NCBI GenBank assembly: GCA_026417795.1
Contig: JAOACP010000013.1
Span: forward strand, 1-50,671
Length of the DNA stretch: 50,671 nucleotides
From: Thermanaerothrix sp.
Lineage (GTDB): Bacteria > Synergistota > Synergistia > Synergistales > Synergistaceae
Direction of reading: 5' to 3'
The notes under the pieces are model-generated. The model was not told the DNA's origin. It did no database searches and was given only the letters and a program-made list of their open reading frames with translations. This document shows positions 15,813 through 24,122 of the stretch, one piece after another. Every line of letters begins with the position of its first letter. The first letter of the stretch is position 1. The translations under genes and the position numbers were made by a program.

Positions 15813-17243
15813 TCAAGAGCCGAACACCAGCGTCTTTATCACCACCGGAAGCACCCGGCCCTTCGCAAGGGGACGGCCTATGTCTATGTAATCCCCATTG
15901 CCCACCTTGACCCCGTCAAGGCTTATAACCTTCACTCCCTCGGGCAGCCTGCTGGAAAGGGCGTACCCCAAAGCCTTCCCCATGTCCCGTTCCAACACCA
16001 CCACAAGAACATCGGTTCCCATAAGGTAACCCCGAAGGCCCTCTATTATGCTCTCCGCCATCCGCTGAACCTGCTCAAACGTGGGGTTCTCAATCCCCCT
16101 AAAGGCAAAGGCAACGGTCTGATGGGCCCCTTGGGAATCGATAAACCAAAGGACCTTGTCCCTCAAAGCCTGGGATAGACACCCCTCCTCCTCCGCCCGG
16201 GTAAGCTTCAGTATGGGCATGTTCCTTAAGGGGAAAACCGCCTGATCGCTGAAACCTATGGTGCTGCCGCTGAGCTCCACCGAGTGGCTGCCCGCCCCTA
16301 TGACGGTGGCCCTTATGGTCTCCTTAGGTCTTACACCGCCGCCCAGCGAGAAAAGCCGGGTGCCCCTCACCGCCCTTCCAAGCAGCACCCCAAGGTCCCC
16401 GTAGGCGAAGGGCTCCAGGTGGTCGCCGCCGTATACGCAGTCCCCCACCCCGCCGGATATCAAGACTCCATCCAACTTGACGCCCGGATCCCTCAAGTCG
16501 TGGGAGGTAAGCATCTCCATGAGCAAAGAGGTCCTTGGAACCAGCCCAAACAGCTCGTCCAAAAGCCCCGCCATCCTGGCGCATATGGCGTTGGCCGTCT
16601 CAAGGTCCAGAAAATCCCCCTCTTCCAGCAAAACCCCCATGGACCTTAAAAGGGGCCTTATGGAGGAAGACACGTGCTCCACCCTGCCGCCGCTCGAAAC
16701 CCTTATCAACCGGCCTCCCACGTTAAGGCACGAGGTGTCCCACACCTCCCCACAGCTGAAAACCGCCGCGTTGGAGGTGCCGCCGCCCATGTCCACGTTG
16801 GCCACCACCGACCCCTGGGAGCGGGATAGGGCCTCCGCCCCGGACCCCTTGCCGGCCAAGATACCCTCCAGATCCGACCCGGCGGTGGCCACCACGAAAT
16901 CCCCCGCCAGCCCCTCCATGCTCTCCAAAACCGCCTGGGCGTTCTCCTTACGGGCGGTCTCGCCGGTTATTATCACCGCCCCGGCGTGCACATCTTCCCT
17001 CGACATGCCCGCAAGTCGATACTCCATCTCCACGATCCGTCGGACCGCCTCCGCGTCTATGGCAACCGGCGAGAGGAGGGGGGTAAAATATATGCCGCTC
17101 CTGTACGTCACCCTCTTCTCCACCACCGCAACCCGGGGCACGGCGCCAAACCCGCCGCCCTCATCTATTATCAGCTCGCTGAAGACCAGCTGGGTGGTCG
17201 TGGTGCCTATATCGATGCCTACGCTGGCAAGACGGTCCGACAA
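15813..17243 (-). CDS. eutA: Ethanolamine ammonia-lyase reactivating factor EutA
   Basis: About 476 residues. Hsp70/actin-like ATPase fold: SVGIDIGTTTTQLVF (phosphate 1), DMGGGTSNAAVF (phosphate 2) and LNVGGRLIRV, all typical of EutA. It exchanges damaged cobalamin out of EutBC for fresh AdoCbl at the cost of ATP. Three starts are possible (TTG 17252, GTG 17249, TTG 17243); TTG 17243 has GGAGG at 9 bases and the best match to family length. It lies 29 bases after eutT in the operon. Confidence 0.95.
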   Translation of the reverse strand: MSDRLASVGIDIGTTTTQLVFSELIIDEGGGFGAVPRVAVVEKRVTYRSGIYFTPLLSPVAIDAEAVRRIVEMEYRLAGMSREDVHAGAVIITGETARKENAQAVLESMEGLAGDFVVATAGSDLEGILAGKGSGAEALSRSQGSVVANVDMGGGTSNAAVFSCGEVWDTSCLNVGGRLIRVSSGGRVEHVSSSIRPLLRSMGVLLEEGDFLDLETANAICARMAGLLDELFGLVPRTSLLMEMLTSHDLRDPGVKLDGVLISGGVGDCVYGGDHLEPFAYGDLGVLLGRAVRGTRLFSLGGGVRPKETIRATVIGAGSHSVELSGSTIGFSDQAVFPLRNMPILKLTRAEEEGCLSQALRDKVLWFIDSQGAHQTVAFAFRGIENPTFEQVQRMAESIIEGLRGYLMGTDVLVVVLERDMGKALGYALSSRLPEGVKVISLDGVKVGNGDYIDIGRPLAKGRVLPVVIKTLVFGS

Positions 17244-17272
17244 GTCCACCAACCTCCGTGATTCCCGCGCCT

Positions 17273-18046
17273 CTAATACTCCTTGTCGTAACCGGCGGGA
17301 AGGTTCATGTACATTGCCACGTAAAAGGCGCTGCTCAACCGGTTAAGGGCCCTCACTATGTCCTGCCTCAAAAGTCCCTGGTCCTCCCTGTAAAAGGCCG
17401 CAAAGGCCGCCAACTCCGCCTCCCGGGTCCTAGCCCTAAGCTGGTTCAAACCGCAGCATATCCGCCCCATCGAGTAGTGGGGCCTTATGTGCCCCCTGCC
17501 AAAGGCCTTCCTTGGGTTGTGGGACATGCTCCGAAGGGCGTCCCAGTCATGCCCAAGCAGCGGCGTCTCCTCCACCGGCGAACCGGTCACCTCGGCCCTC
17601 AAGATGGACCTTATGACGGTGAGGAAATCCTCCAAGCCCTCCGCCAGACCCTGATTGCCCTCCTCAAAGGCCAAGGCCTGCAGGGCTATGACCTCCGCCT
17701 GAAGTAAGTCCAGCTTCCCCCTGAAGGCTATCACCGGATGCCCCTTGTTAACCAACCGGTTGCCGTGGAGGTGGGTCATGTGCTCCGGCTTATGGGCCAA
17801 AACACCCCCATCGGGGCCCACGAAACGGGCAGATGCAGCTTCCGAAGACCCCGCCGCGGGGGATGGCGCCGACGCTACCCCGCCCCCCAGCTCCCCGGCG
17901 GAATCCCCGATCACCAGCTCTATCTTACGGTCCGACAGGTACTGCCTCGCCGATGGGGTCACTATGGTCCCCCGATCCACCACGTACCGGCGGACGTCCT
18001 TCCCCCCTATCTGGGCCCGAAGATCCTGCTCGGTCACAAGCTTCAA
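17273..18046 (-). CDS. eutT: Corrinoid adenosyltransferase EutT
   Basis: 257 residues, TTG start 7 bases after GGGGG. It makes AdoCbl, the EutBC cofactor, from cob(I)alamin and ATP. The N-terminus contains GTIVTPSARQYLSDRKIELV, a segment shared with other BMC accessory proteins, then KPEHMTHLHGNRLVNKGHP and the helical adenosyltransferase core (GKLDLLQAEVIALQ, CCGLNQLRARTRE). Cysteines of the metal motif described for Salmonella EutT near residues 67-83 are not found there; a CC pair occurs at 197-198 instead. Lies between eutQ and eutA. Confidence 0.92.
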   Translation of the reverse strand: MKLVTEQDLRAQIGGKDVRRYVVDRGTIVTPSARQYLSDRKIELVIGDSAGELGGGVASAPSPAAGSSEAASARFVGPDGGVLAHKPEHMTHLHGNRLVNKGHPVIAFRGKLDLLQAEVIALQALAFEEGNQGLAEGLEDFLTVIRSILRAEVTGSPVEETPLLGHDWDALRSMSHNPRKAFGRGHIRPHYSMGRICCGLNQLRARTREAELAAFAAFYREDQGLLRQDIVRALNRLSSAFYVAMYMNLPAGYDKEY

Positions 18047-18065
18047 GGAGATCCCCCCAATCGCC

Positions 18066-18521
18066 TCACTGGGAGGCCCAGTCCGCAGGGTAGGTCACGT
18101 AAAGGAACCTCACGAAATCAGGGGTGCTGAAGTGTATGGTGCTGTTGGCGGGGATGTATATCACATCCCCCTTGTTGCCCACCACCCTACGGCCATCCAC
18201 CACTATCTCCAAGGTACCCTCTATGACGTAGTCTATCTCATCGTATCTCAAGGTCCACTTGAAGGCGCTCCTCTCCATCTCCATAACGCCGCAACCGAGC
18301 CTCGGGCTCTCCTCAAGGGTGAGAACGTCCTTGAGGAACACCCGGTCCGAATCCTTTCCGGTGTCAAACCTCTCGGGCTTCACCGTCCCCAGCCTTACGG
18401 AGAGCACGCCGCTTGGGTCCACCCGCTTCTCAAAGGATGCCTTCTCCTCCCCTGATCCACCCTCCGACAAAAGGTCCTTAATGACTTCCCGTATCATGGA
18501 TTTGAGCTCTTCCCTGTCCAA
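18066..18521 (-). CDS. eutQ: Cupin-family ethanolamine utilization protein EutQ
   Basis: About 151 residues from TTG 18521, chosen for its GAGGGGG site 8 bases upstream; the longer frame back to 18665 would run into eutH. The N-terminus LDREELKSMIREVIKDLL is an amphipathic helix like microcompartment-targeting peptides. The cupin barrel follows: MEMERSAFKWTLRYDEIDYV, EGTLEIVVDGR and GDVIYIPANSTIHFS. Salmonella EutQ has acetate kinase activity, so it may form ATP from the acetyl phosphate made by PduL. Lies between eutH and eutT. Confidence 0.93.
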   Translation of the reverse strand: MDREELKSMIREVIKDLLSEGGSGEEKASFEKRVDPSGVLSVRLGTVKPERFDTGKDSDRVFLKDVLTLEESPRLGCGVMEMERSAFKWTLRYDEIDYVIEGTLEIVVDGRRVVGNKGDVIYIPANSTIHFSTPDFVRFLYVTYPADWASQ

Positions 18522-18648
18522 ACGGCACACCCCCTCATCGGCTCCGTCGTAAGAAGCCAACGGCCTGCGCAAAGAACTCCTATAACGCCATCCCCTCCGG
18601 TCCCCACCTATAAGACCCGGGAGAGGATCGGAAAACATCCATACCCTC

Positions 18649-19761
18649 TTACTTCGCCTCTCCATTGGCAGGGGTGAACTTGCAGGCCAGGATAACGGCA
18701 GTTATGCCGCCCACCAGCTTGCCCACTATCATGGCCAATATGAGCCCCCGCTCAACCCCGGCGGTGAACCCCAGGTGATCGCCGAACACAAAGGCGGCGC
18801 TGACCGAGAAGGCCACGTTTATTATCTTGCCCCTCTCGTCCATGTCCTTCATCAGGGTGAACATGGGGATGTTGTTCGCCAAGGTGGCTACCATCCCGGC
18901 GGCGGAGACGTCGTTCATGCCAAGCCTCTTGCCAAAGGCCATGAGGGGCTCTTTAAACACCTTGGTTATGACCGCCACCATCGGGAAGGCCCCCGCAAGC
19001 ACTATGGCTATGGCCCCGATCACCCCGATGGCCTCCGAAAGGGGCGCCAAAGCAAATGGGGACCCCTCGGGGAAAAACCGGAAGGGGGAGAGGGCCTCTA
19101 TTATCCCCATCGCAAGCCCTATGGTTATAACCGACACAACCCCCTTGCCAAACACGATAAACCCCTTGATCATAGCCTCCGGTATCATCTTCAAACCCGC
19201 CGCTATGAGCACCGAGAAGAGGACCACCGGGATCAGGTTCATCAACATGACGTTGAAGGGGAACTCCTTGTTCAGCATCAAAAGCCCGCCCGCAAAACAA
19301 CCAAGGGGTATGGTGACCATGCCTATCAGTATGCCCTTGGCCAGGGCGGCGTGATCCTTCTTCTCTATGATCCCAAGGGCCACCGGTATGGAGAAGACGA
19401 TGGTGGGCCCCATCATGGCTCCAAGAATGATCCCAGCGAAGCGTCCCACCTGGGGGTTCTGGGCCATCTTCATGGCCAAAGGATACCCCCCCATGTCGCA
19501 GGCCAAAAGGGTGGTGGCAAACATGGCGGGATCCGCGCCCATCATCCTGTAAAGGGGAACTATTATGGGCTTGAGCAACTCCGCCAACATGGGGGCTATG
19601 GTGATAACACCTCCCATGGCCAACATCAGAGATCCCATGGCCATGAACCCTTCCTCGAACTTCTCACCCAACCCCATCTTGTTGCCCAAGAACGCCTTGT
19701 CCACGGCTCCCAAGACCATGAAACCCGTCATCACGTAGAGGATGATATCGTTGATACCCAT
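18649..19761 (-). CDS. eutH: Ethanolamine permease EutH
   Basis: 370 residues, almost entirely hydrophobic with about ten membrane segments; ATG after GGAGGTGAACGCTC. Family hallmarks include MGGVITIAPMLAELLKPI, LLACDMGGYPLAMKMAQ and NIPMFTLMKDMDERGKI. EutH carries ethanolamine into the cytoplasm, chiefly when external substrate is scarce or protonated. It is the only transporter in the operon. About 127 bases to the eutQ start hold no recognised element. Confidence 0.95.
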   Translation of the reverse strand: MGINDIILYVMTGFMVLGAVDKAFLGNKMGLGEKFEEGFMAMGSLMLAMGGVITIAPMLAELLKPIIVPLYRMMGADPAMFATTLLACDMGGYPLAMKMAQNPQVGRFAGIILGAMMGPTIVFSIPVALGIIEKKDHAALAKGILIGMVTIPLGCFAGGLLMLNKEFPFNVMLMNLIPVVLFSVLIAAGLKMIPEAMIKGFIVFGKGVVSVITIGLAMGIIEALSPFRFFPEGSPFALAPLSEAIGVIGAIAIVLAGAFPMVAVITKVFKEPLMAFGKRLGMNDVSAAGMVATLANNIPMFTLMKDMDERGKIINVAFSVSAAFVFGDHLGFTAGVERGLILAMIVGKLVGGITAVILACKFTPANGEAK

Positions 19762-19804
19762 GAGCGTTCACCTCCATATCCCCACAGTTAACCCCAAGGT
19801 GGCA

Positions 19805-20077
19805 TCACCCCAAGAGCGACTCATCCACCTCCACCGAGTCTATGATCCCCACTATCACCGCATCCACCGGCACGTGCTCCCGGTCGAAAACCATCCTCGC
19901 GGAACTGCCCTGGGACACCAACACGTGATCCCCTATGCCGGCCCCGGCGGCGTCCACCGCCACAAAACCTCCCCCAGGACCGGACTTCACCGGCTGTACC
20001 ACGAAGAACTTAAGGCCGTTCAGGCTCTCGTCCTTCTTGGTGGCCCAAACGTTGCCCACCCCCTTGGCTATTATCAA
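19805..20077 (-). CDS. eutN: BMC vertex pentamer protein EutN
   Basis: About 90 residues from TTG 20077 (8 bases after GAGGGGG), which aligns with EutN N-termini; GTG 20086 is an alternative. EutN/CcmL family: IIAKGVGNVWATKKDESLNG, VAVDAAGAGIGDHVLVSQGS and VDAVIVGIIDSVEV in order. These pentamers cap the vertices of the polyhedral shell. It overlaps the end of the PduM-like gene by 4 bases. Confidence 0.95.
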   Translation of the reverse strand: MIIAKGVGNVWATKKDESLNGLKFFVVQPVKSGPGGGFVAVDAAGAGIGDHVLVSQGSSARMVFDREHVPVDAVIVGIIDSVEVDESLLG

Positions 20078-20733
20078 CCGCCGCACCCCCTCACCACATC
20101 AATCCCCTTGACCCTCAGGAGATCCATGCACAGGGGGGTTATTATGGCCTTGGCATCCACCAGTATCTCCCTGCAACCCTCCGGGCACCGATCCTTTATC
20201 TCCCTCTCCGATATAAGCCGCATCCCCCGAAGATCCAGGGCCCCCTTCTCATCCCTCTCTGCCTCAACGATAGCATCGCCCGGGGCCGAGGCCACATGTA
20301 AGGGAACCCCCGCAATCTCCGACGGGGACGAAACCAGCCGGACCCCGAAGGAACAAAGCCGCTCAAGGCAGCTCCGGTAATGCTTACCAAGGGGTTCTTG
20401 GGGTGGTAGAAGATCCATCCACCCAAGGGCTTCCTTCAGAAGAAACACCTCCGCCCCCCGGGAAAGGCCCCCCACGAGGGCCTTTGACACGGCATCGCAC
20501 CACATGCCCAAGGAACACGCCACCAGCTGGCATTGATCCAGCCTCGGGACCAACAGGCGGTCAAAGCCCTCCGCCCCCAGGGCCTCCCCCATAAACACCA
20601 GATCGCCCCCCCAGGAGGACGGTAGGCTGCCGGGCTCCCCCAGCACAAGGAACCCGCCTCCTCCGGAGCATCCCCCCTCAAGCCGCCTCATTACCTCCTT
20701 AACCACCGCGTCTATCAACCTAGCTTGATCCAA
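20074..20733 (-). CDS. BMC-associated protein, PduM / eut_hyp (TIGR02536)-like
   Basis: About 219 residues from TTG 20733 behind GGGGGTGATC. The N-terminal amphipathic helix LDQARLIDAVVKEVMRRLEG resembles encapsulation peptides. A middle domain of about 120 residues with alternating strands and helices has no motif I can name. The C-terminus VDAKAIITPLCMDLLRVKG matches the closing segment of PduM and of the eut_hyp family and is also similar to the EutT N-terminus here. Such proteins are needed for compartment assembly in Pdu systems, with unknown biochemistry. Between eutJ and eutN. Confidence 0.72.
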   Translation of the reverse strand: MDQARLIDAVVKEVMRRLEGGCSGGGGFLVLGEPGSLPSSWGGDLVFMGEALGAEGFDRLLVPRLDQCQLVACSLGMWCDAVSKALVGGLSRGAEVFLLKEALGWMDLLPPQEPLGKHYRSCLERLCSFGVRLVSSPSEIAGVPLHVASAPGDAIVEAERDEKGALDLRGMRLISEREIKDRCPEGCREILVDAKAIITPLCMDLLRVKGIDVVRGCGG

Positions 20734-20751
20734 AAGGATCACCCCCAAAGC

Positions 20752-21612
20752 TCAACGCCCTTCAATCGGGCATCCCATGGCTATGCCAAGGGGAGTTACG
20801 AGAAAAGGACGGCGCGGCACGAAGGCCCGCAGCCCAACCTCCGAGCTTATCACCCGCTCCATCCCCGGGAACGAGCACGTGCCCCCCACCAGAAACAGGT
20901 CCTCGGCCCCAGCTCCTTGGATAAAGCGCTTTATTATGGTGCCCATCTTCTGGAACACCGGCTTGACCACGCTGATAAGCTCCGGCTGAACCCTTGGATC
21001 CCGCTTCAACGCCTCCGCCTCCTCAAAGGCTATCCCCCGGTTGCCGGCGATGACCAGGGACACGTGGGTACCACCGGTGGGCTCATCGGTCACGGACACC
21101 AGCTCGCCTCCCTTGAAGAGGGCTATGCCGGTGGTGCCGCCGCCTATGTCCACCACCGCCCCGTCCTCCACCCCAAGGACCAGGTTGGCGGCGGTGGGCT
21201 CGTCAAGGATCTCCATCACCTCGAATCCAGCCCCCTCCGCCACGTATCGGTGGGCATCGCAGTCCCTTGGGGAAGTGCCGGGGGGAACCGCCACCGCGGC
21301 GTCGCAAAGCTCCGTTCCGATGCGCTCCTCCAGCAGGGCCTTAAGCCCCCGGACTATCCGGGAAGCCCCGGCGAAGTCAACCACCAAGCCGTCCCGGACC
21401 ACCGAGGCCTCCTCCATATCCCACGACACCGGCCGCCCCTGTGAATCAACCACCACCAGCACTATGGAGGCGGTCCCAAGGTCCACCCCAACCCGGAGGG
21501 GAGGGACGAAGCTACTAAGGGGCTCCTCCCTAGTCCTAAAAGCCTCTTCCAAGAGGACGTCCACCCGGCGGATAAGCGGCGGAACCTCCAAGCAACGGCC
21601 AGGATCGGTCAT
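20752..21612 (-). CDS. eutJ: Hsp70-like ethanolamine utilization protein EutJ
   Basis: 286 residues. Actin/Hsp70-like ATPase motifs RVGVDLGTASIVLVVVD and VVDIGGGTTGIALFKGG, with LDEPTAANL and FLVGGTCSFPGM, match EutJ. It is thought to be a chaperone for compartment or enzyme assembly; its exact task is not established. Its ATG overlaps the pduL stop by 4 bases (ATGA). A MreB/PilM-type protein is unlikely given the eut setting. Confidence 0.92.
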   Translation of the reverse strand: MTDPGRCLEVPPLIRRVDVLLEEAFRTREEPLSSFVPPLRVGVDLGTASIVLVVVDSQGRPVSWDMEEASVVRDGLVVDFAGASRIVRGLKALLEERIGTELCDAAVAVPPGTSPRDCDAHRYVAEGAGFEVMEILDEPTAANLVLGVEDGAVVDIGGGTTGIALFKGGELVSVTDEPTGGTHVSLVIAGNRGIAFEEAEALKRDPRVQPELISVVKPVFQKMGTIIKRFIQGAGAEDLFLVGGTCSFPGMERVISSEVGLRAFVPRRPFLVTPLGIAMGCPIEGR

Positions 21613-22268
21613 GGCACTATGTTCCCCCTTACACCCTTTCTATACCCACAGGCGTTGGCCTCGTCGTAGTCTATGTGCATGGCAAGGCTGTACTTGGGGG
21701 AGACCCGGACCAGCACTTCCTCAAAGATCACGGGACGCCCCCCATTAACCCTCACCTTTACACGATCTCCATCCCTTACCCCCAAAAGAATGGCGTCATC
21801 GGGGGTCATGTGGACGTGCCTGTGGGCCACTATGACCCCCTCGTCCAACCGGACCTCCCCGTTGGGGCCCCTTATGACCAACGAGGCGCTGCCGCGGAGG
21901 TCCCCCGAGTCCCTGACCGGAGGGGATATGCCAAGGTTCAAGGCGTCGGTCATGGACACCTCCACCTGGGTCCTATCCCTCTCCGGCCCAAGGACCGCCA
22001 CGTTCCGCATGTCCCCCTTTGGCCCCACAAGGGTCACCCTCTGGGAGCACAAGAACTGGCCCGGCTGGGAAAGGGGACGCTCGGGGGAAAGGGAAGCCCC
22101 CTTGCCGAAGAGGGCCTCCACGTGGGGGGCGCTGAGGTGGACGTGCCTGCCCGAGGCCTCCACCTCAAAGGATATCCGCCCCCTCAAGGCCCACAACACC
22201 CGCTCCGCCAGGGCATCCAGGTCAAGCCCATCCGGCAGCGGACCCGCCCCCTCCCTCGGGCTCACCAT
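21609..22268 (-). CDS. pduL: Phosphotransacylase PduL (EutD replacement)
   Basis: 219 residues. PduL-family phosphotransacylase converts acetyl-CoA to acetyl phosphate, recycling CoA inside the shell. Duplicated zinc-binding motifs are visible as SGRHVHLS and AHRHVHMTPDDA, plus SMTDALNLGISPPVRDSGDL and HIDYDEANACGY. The N-terminus (DLDALAERVLWALRG) is an amphipathic helix resembling a targeting peptide. It takes the place of the unrelated enterobacterial EutD. Starts 4 bases after eutM and overlaps eutJ. Confidence 0.95.
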   Translation of the reverse strand: MVSPREGAGPLPDGLDLDALAERVLWALRGRISFEVEASGRHVHLSAPHVEALFGKGASLSPERPLSQPGQFLCSQRVTLVGPKGDMRNVAVLGPERDRTQVEVSMTDALNLGISPPVRDSGDLRGSASLVIRGPNGEVRLDEGVIVAHRHVHMTPDDAILLGVRDGDRVKVRVNGGRPVIFEEVLVRVSPKYSLAMHIDYDEANACGYRKGVRGNIVP

Positions 22269-22271
22269 GGC

Positions 22272-22577
22272 CTACGCCCCCTGGGGCTTCGACTGGTCCA
22301 AGCTCGGAAGTATGAACTCCACCTCCGGGTGGGGCCGCGGGATCACGTGCACCGAGATCAGCTCCCCAACCTTGCTGGCCGCCGCAGCCCCCGCGTCAGT
22401 GGCGGCCTTCACCGCACCCACGTCGCCTCTTACCATCACCGTGACCAGCCCGCCACCCACCATGACCTTGCCTATCAACGTGACGTTGGCGGCCTTCACC
22501 ATGGCATCCGCCGCTTCCACCGCTCCAACCAACCCCTTGGTCTCTATCATGCCCAGCGCCTGCATGTTGTTGCTCAT
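22272..22577 (-). CDS. eutM: Major BMC hexamer shell protein EutM
   Basis: About 101 residues from ATG 22577, 8 bases after GGGGG. One BMC domain: [41 protein letters not shown] in sequence, and the [12 protein letters not shown] ending, close to EutM/PduA. A short tail (about 15 residues) follows. Expected to form most flat facets of the shell, with a small-molecule pore at the hexamer centre. Lies between eutE and pduL. Confidence 0.95.
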   Translation of the reverse strand: MSNNMQALGMIETKGLVGAVEAADAMVKAANVTLIGKVMVGGGLVTVMVRGDVGAVKAATDAGAAAASKVGELISVHVIPRPHPEVEFILPSLDQSKPQGA

Positions 22578-22649
22578 CTTCACTACCCCCTTTTAAGATT
22601 TATTAAACACAGCCGAACCGCAACCACTTCAAACCCTCAGCCGGGCATC

Positions 22650-24122
22650 TCAATGCCCCAGGCGCTTGAGAAGCCGATCCGCTATCCTGTCCACCAACTC
22701 CTCCAACTGGCAATCCCGGTCTACCGCCAATCCCGCCTCGCGGGAAGGAGCCCCCTTGAGGTCCCCTATCTCCTTGGTGCCCCAGGCCACCCGCCTTACG
22801 TTTATGAGGTGCATTGGCCCCACGTTGTCGGAGGTGGCGTTGTGCCCCGCGGCGCCGCACCCCAAGGTCATGGAGGGGAAAAGCCCCGTGGTGGCCCCCA
22901 CGGCCCCCAGGGAGGAACCGGCGTTCACTATCACCCTGGAAACCGGCTTCTTGAGCCCAAACTGGCGTATGACCTCCTGGTCGTTGGAGTGTATGGCCAA
23001 GGTGTGCCCCGCCCCCTCAAAGTCCAGAAGCCTTATGCACAGCTCGCAGCACCTCTCCCAGCCCTCCTCTGAGTAAAAGGCCAGCACGGGACACAGCTTC
23101 TCCTGGGAGAAGGGGTACTCCTTCCCCACCCCTTGCCCCTCCGCCAGGAGCAGCCGGGTGCCCTCCGGGATGCTTATCCCCGCCTCCCTGGCGATGAACT
23201 CCGGGCTCCTGCCCACGGTCCTGGGGTTCATGAGCCCCGAGGGCTGGAATATGGTCCTCGCCACCTTGGCCGCGTCCTCCGGGGGTAGGAAGTATCCACC
23301 CTGGCGGACGAACTCCCGCCTTACCTCCTGCTCCACCACGCGGTCCACCACCACGGACTGCTCGGAGGCGCAGATGGTGCTGTAGTCGAAGGTCTTGCTC
23401 TCCATTATCCGGGACACCGCCCTTTGGATGTCCGCGGTGCGGTCTATGAAGGCCGGGGTGTTCCCGGGCCCCACCCCTATGGCGGGGGTGCCGGAGCTGT
23501 AAGCCGCCCTCACCATGGCGGCCCCTCCGGTGGCCAGGATCAGGGACACGTTCTCAGGCCTCATCAGCTCCTGGGTACCCTGGGGAGTGACCATGGACAT
23601 GCAGCCGAACACCCCCTCGGGTCCTCCCGCCTCCTCCACCGCCTTGGAGAGCACCTTCACGGTCTCCATGATGCAGTTCCTGGCGCTGGGATGGGGGGAG
23701 AAGATGATGCTGTTAGCCCCCTTCAAAGCTATCATGGCCTTGAATATCACCGTGGAGGTGGGGTTCGTGGATGGGATGAGCCCCGCCACAACCCCCACCG
23801 GCACCGCCACCTCAAACAGCCTGCCCGCCGGGTCCTCCCTTATGATCCCCACGGTGCGCATGCCCTTTATGGCCTCATATACGTCCCTGGCGGCGAAGAG
23901 GTTCTTAAGACGCTTGTCCTCGGGCTTGCCGTAACCGGTCTCCTCGTGGGCCATCCGCCCAAGCCGTTCCGCGTTCTCAACCCCAGCCCTGGAGACCGCC
24001 GCCACCAGCCGGTCGATCTCATCCTGCCCCATGGAGGCTAGGACCCGCTGGGCCCCCTTAGCCCTGGCAACCAAGTCCCTTACCTCCTGGATCGACATGA
24101 GATCCCTGTCCCTAACCTGCAC
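22650..24122 (-). CDS. eutE: CoA-acylating acetaldehyde dehydrogenase EutE
   Basis: About 490 residues. It oxidises acetaldehyde from EutBC to acetyl-CoA with NAD+. Catalytic Cys251 lies in STICASEQSVVVD; VPVGVVAGLIPSTNPTSTV and ALKGANSIIFSPHPSA are typical. The GTG at 24122 has GGAGGTG 6 bases upstream, whereas the ATG at 24128 is too close to it. The extreme C-terminus CQLEELVDRIADRLLKRLGH is an amphipathic helix that may direct the enzyme to the lumen. It overlaps the eutK-like gene by 11 bases. Confidence 0.95.
   Translation of the reverse strand: MQVRDRDLMSIQEVRDLVARAKGAQRVLASMGQDEIDRLVAAVSRAGVENAERLGRMAHEETGYGKPEDKRLKNLFAARDVYEAIKGMRTVGIIREDPAGRLFEVAVPVGVVAGLIPSTNPTSTVIFKAMIALKGANSIIFSPHPSARNCIMETVKVLSKAVEEAGGPEGVFGCMSMVTPQGTQELMRPENVSLILATGGAAMVRAAYSSGTPAIGVGPGNTPAFIDRTADIQRAVSRIMESKTFDYSTICASEQSVVVDRVVEQEVRREFVRQGGYFLPPEDAAKVARTIFQPSGLMNPRTVGRSPEFIAREAGISIPEGTRLLLAEGQGVGKEYPFSQEKLCPVLAFYSEEGWERCCELCIRLLDFEGAGHTLAIHSNDQEVIRQFGLKKPVSRVIVNAGSSLGAVGATTGLFPSMTLGCGAAGHNATSDNVGPMHLINVRRVAWGTKEIGDLKGAPSREAGLAVDRDCQLEELVDRIADRLLKRLGH

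Noticed and set aside
21675-23072. 465-residue open frame on the plus strand
   Set aside because: Antisense to pduL, eutM and eutE; composition is that of a shadow frame.
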